Assembly: GCA_016705365.1 (NCBI GenBank)
Contig: JADIYI010000008.1
Coordinates: 1,550,001 to 1,614,000, forward strand
DNA length: 64,000 nt
Direction of reading: 5' to 3'
Source: Gammaproteobacteria bacterium
GTDB lineage: Bacteria > Pseudomonadota > Gammaproteobacteria > Pseudomonadales > UBA5518
Made by a program: the position numbers and the translations under genes. The notes under the pieces were generated by a model. It saw nothing but the letters and a program-made list of their open reading frames with translations. It made no database searches and was not told the DNA's origin. Within the stretch, counting starts at the first letter, position 1; each line of letters starts with the position of its first letter. Shown piece after piece: positions 62,593 to 64,000 of the stretch.

Positions 62593-64000
62593 ATGCAAAC
62601 CACCAGGAAGCGTCTTGTCCAGGCCTGTACCACCGCCCTGATCGCCATGTGCGGCGCCCAGGCCCTGGCCCAGCAGGGCGGACTCGAGGAGATCGTTGTG
62701 ACCGCGCAAAAGCGCGAGCAGTCACTGCAGGAGATCCCGGTCGCGATCACCGCGTTTGGCGCCGACGCGCTGCAACAGCAGAGGATTCGCGATGTAGGCG
62801 ATATCTCCGGTCTGGTACCCAATGTGCAGATCAACCCGTCGCCGAGCGGATCTACCGGGGTGACCGTTGCGATCCGCGGCTCGGTGACCATCAACCCGGC
62901 GGTGACCTGGGAGCCGACGGTAGGCCTTTACCTTGACGGTGCGTTCATCGGCAAGAACGTCGGTGGTATCTTCGATGTGGCCGATCTCGAGCGCGTCGAG
63001 GTGTTGCGCGGCCCGCAGGGTTCACTGTACGGCAAGAACACCGTGGGCGGGGCGATCAACCTGATTACCCGCAAACCCTCCGGTGAACTGGGCGGCACGC
63101 TGCGCGGGGGTATCGGCAACGAGGGCTATTACCAGCTTTATGGCAGCGTGGATACCCCGGCGCTGGGCACGGTCGGCGAGGGGCTGGGGCAACTGAGCGC
63201 CAATATCACGCTGCAGCGCGAGGAGCGTGACGGATTTACCGACAATATCGATGACCCGATCGGCATGGCGCCGTTCGCGGGTCCGCGCTCCAGCGACGAA
63301 TACGCCAACAAGGATGCCGATGCGGGGCGCATCGCGCTGGCACTGGATGTGACGGAGCGCTTCGATATGCGCTACGCCTACGATTTCAGCGAGAAAGACC
63401 AGGAACCCACCGCCAGCGTGCTGACCGCGGTGGACGATCCGGGCCTTGGCTTCGGCGCCCTGCTCTCGCCCTATATCCAGAGCGAGAACGATTACCCGAG
63501 CAAGCTCAGCAACGACCAGTCGCGCTACGAGAAATCCGAGGTCGAGGGTCACGCACTGCACCTGAATTATCGCCCCGGCGAGCTGGGGTCCCTGGGTGAC
63601 GTGACTTTCAAGTCGATCACCTCGTACCGCAAACTCAGCTGGGACGATGCGATCGATCTCGACGGATCGCCGATCGACTTTTTCCATTCCGAGCGCCATA
63701 TCGACTATGACCAGTTCTCGCAGGAACTGCAGATGGTCGGCGCCACCGAGCGCCTCAACTATGTGCTGGGCCTGTATTACTTCGAGGAAGACGCCGATGT
63801 GAAGAACCCGATCACCTTCTTCGGGGTGTTCGGCTCGCCGACCGCGCCCAACGCCTATGGGCTCGAAGGCGATTCGATGGCCGCCTTTGGCCAGGTCGAT
63901 TGGAAGCCCTCAGCGGCCGTGCTCGAGGATCGCCTGACCGTCACGCTCGGCGCGCGTTACACCGAGGAATCCAAGGATCAGTATATCGATCACCCGATAA
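62593..64000 (+). CDS. TonB-dependent receptor (partial, 3' end outside window)
   Basis: From an ATG at 62593, with AGGAGAG eight bases upstream, 469 codons are open to the window edge. A signal peptide ends near ALAQQ, followed by LEEIVVTAQKREQSLQEIPV (TonB box-like), the plug hallmark RGPQGSLYGKNTVGGAINLI and the first half of the barrel (TVTLGARYTEESKDQ at the cut). It resembles the two other receptors of the window in its N-terminus. Divergent from the 833-residue receptor. The ligand is unknown; the family type is common in degraders of hydrophobic compounds. Confidence 0.94.
   Translation, partial: MQTTRKRLVQACTTALIAMCGAQALAQQGGLEEIVVTAQKREQSLQEIPVAITAFGADALQQQRIRDVGDISGLVPNVQINPSPSGSTGVTVAIRGSVTINPAVTWEPTVGLYLDGAFIGKNVGGIFDVADLERVEVLRGPQGSLYGKNTVGGAINLITRKPSGELGGTLRGGIGNEGYYQLYGSVDTPALGTVGEGLGQLSANITLQREERDGFTDNIDDPIGMAPFAGPRSSDEYANKDADAGRIALALDVTERFDMRYAYDFSEKDQEPTASVLTAVDDPGLGFGALLSPYIQSENDYPSKLSNDQSRYEKSEVEGHALHLNYRPGELGSLGDVTFKSITSYRKLSWDDAIDLDGSPIDFFHSERHIDYDQFSQELQMVGATERLNYVLGLYYFEEDADVKNPITFFGVFGSPTAPNAYGLEGDSMAAFGQVDWKPSAAVLEDRLTVTLGARYTEESKDQYIDHPI

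Noticed and set aside
1..64000. CRISPR arrays, tRNA/rRNA genes, insertion sequences and prophage genes
   Set aside because: Looked for regularly spaced repeats, tRNA-like cloverleaf ends, transposase or integrase motifs; none found by eye.

Overview
The window is GC-rich, densely coded bacterial chromosome. The gene set points to a Gammaproteobacterium with an oxidative, lipid/terpenoid/aromatic-using heterotrophic lifestyle: RraA, RoxA-type cupin, HtpX, RluF, YebC, homodimeric AceE with a lipoyl-bearing Lpd, PuuA/PuuB, three large TonB-dependent receptors and many acyl-CoA/SDR/flavin enzymes. Genus cannot be assigned by eye. No rRNA, tRNA, CRISPR, prophage or insertion sequence was seen.

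Layout. 1-5 kb: glyoxylate shunt (malate synthase G, cut by the window edge; LysR regulator; isocitrate lyase) and a class-C-like serine hydrolase. 4.7-10 kb: rraA-roxA pair, gamma-glutamyltransferase, HtpX, a small unknown gene and a TetR regulator. 10.2-13 kb: divergent puuB/puuA (gamma-glutamyl-polyamine catabolism) around an AT-rich repeat-containing operator region. 13.2-25.7 kb: a catabolic island (NUDIX, an uncharacterised AttH/CrtC-like protein, HAD, two SDRs, SnoaL-like, Old Yellow Enzyme, TonB receptor, a decayed TetR gene, a Tat-exported flavoprotein translationally coupled to a c-type cytochrome, an epoxide-hydrolase-like SnoaL protein, an LLM flavin oxidoreductase). 25.8-33 kb: AI-2E-family permease, GntR/FadR regulator, a strong palindromic operator and the giant fused acyl-CoA mutase IcmF, then a Tat amidase.

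33-42.7 kb is central metabolism: aconitase A, a DUF488 protein, an AhpD-like protein and the pyruvate dehydrogenase operon aceE-aceF-lpd. 42.8-50 kb: lytic transglycosylase, cytochrome P450, Tat dienelactone-hydrolase-like protein, MFS transporter, acyl-CoA synthetase, DUF481 outer-membrane protein. 50.3-53.4 kb: YebC, RluF and an AGCS symporter. 53.6-64 kb: a GDSL-type autotransporter esterase, two more LLM oxidoreductases, two alpha/beta hydrolases in tandem and two divergent TonB receptors, the last cut by the window end.

Taken together, TonB receptors and the autotransporter/DUF481 proteins would handle uptake and surface hydrolysis of hydrophobic substrates; P450, LLM flavin enzymes, SDRs, OYE and the exported flavoprotein/cytochrome pair would oxidise or reduce them; acyl-CoA synthetase and IcmF would handle acyl-CoA products, feeding the TCA cycle and glyoxylate shunt. 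This integrated picture is inference; the individual family calls are mostly secure. The least explained pieces are the Tat flavoprotein/cytochrome pair, the 376-residue AttH/CrtC-like protein, and several strong dyad-symmetric sites.
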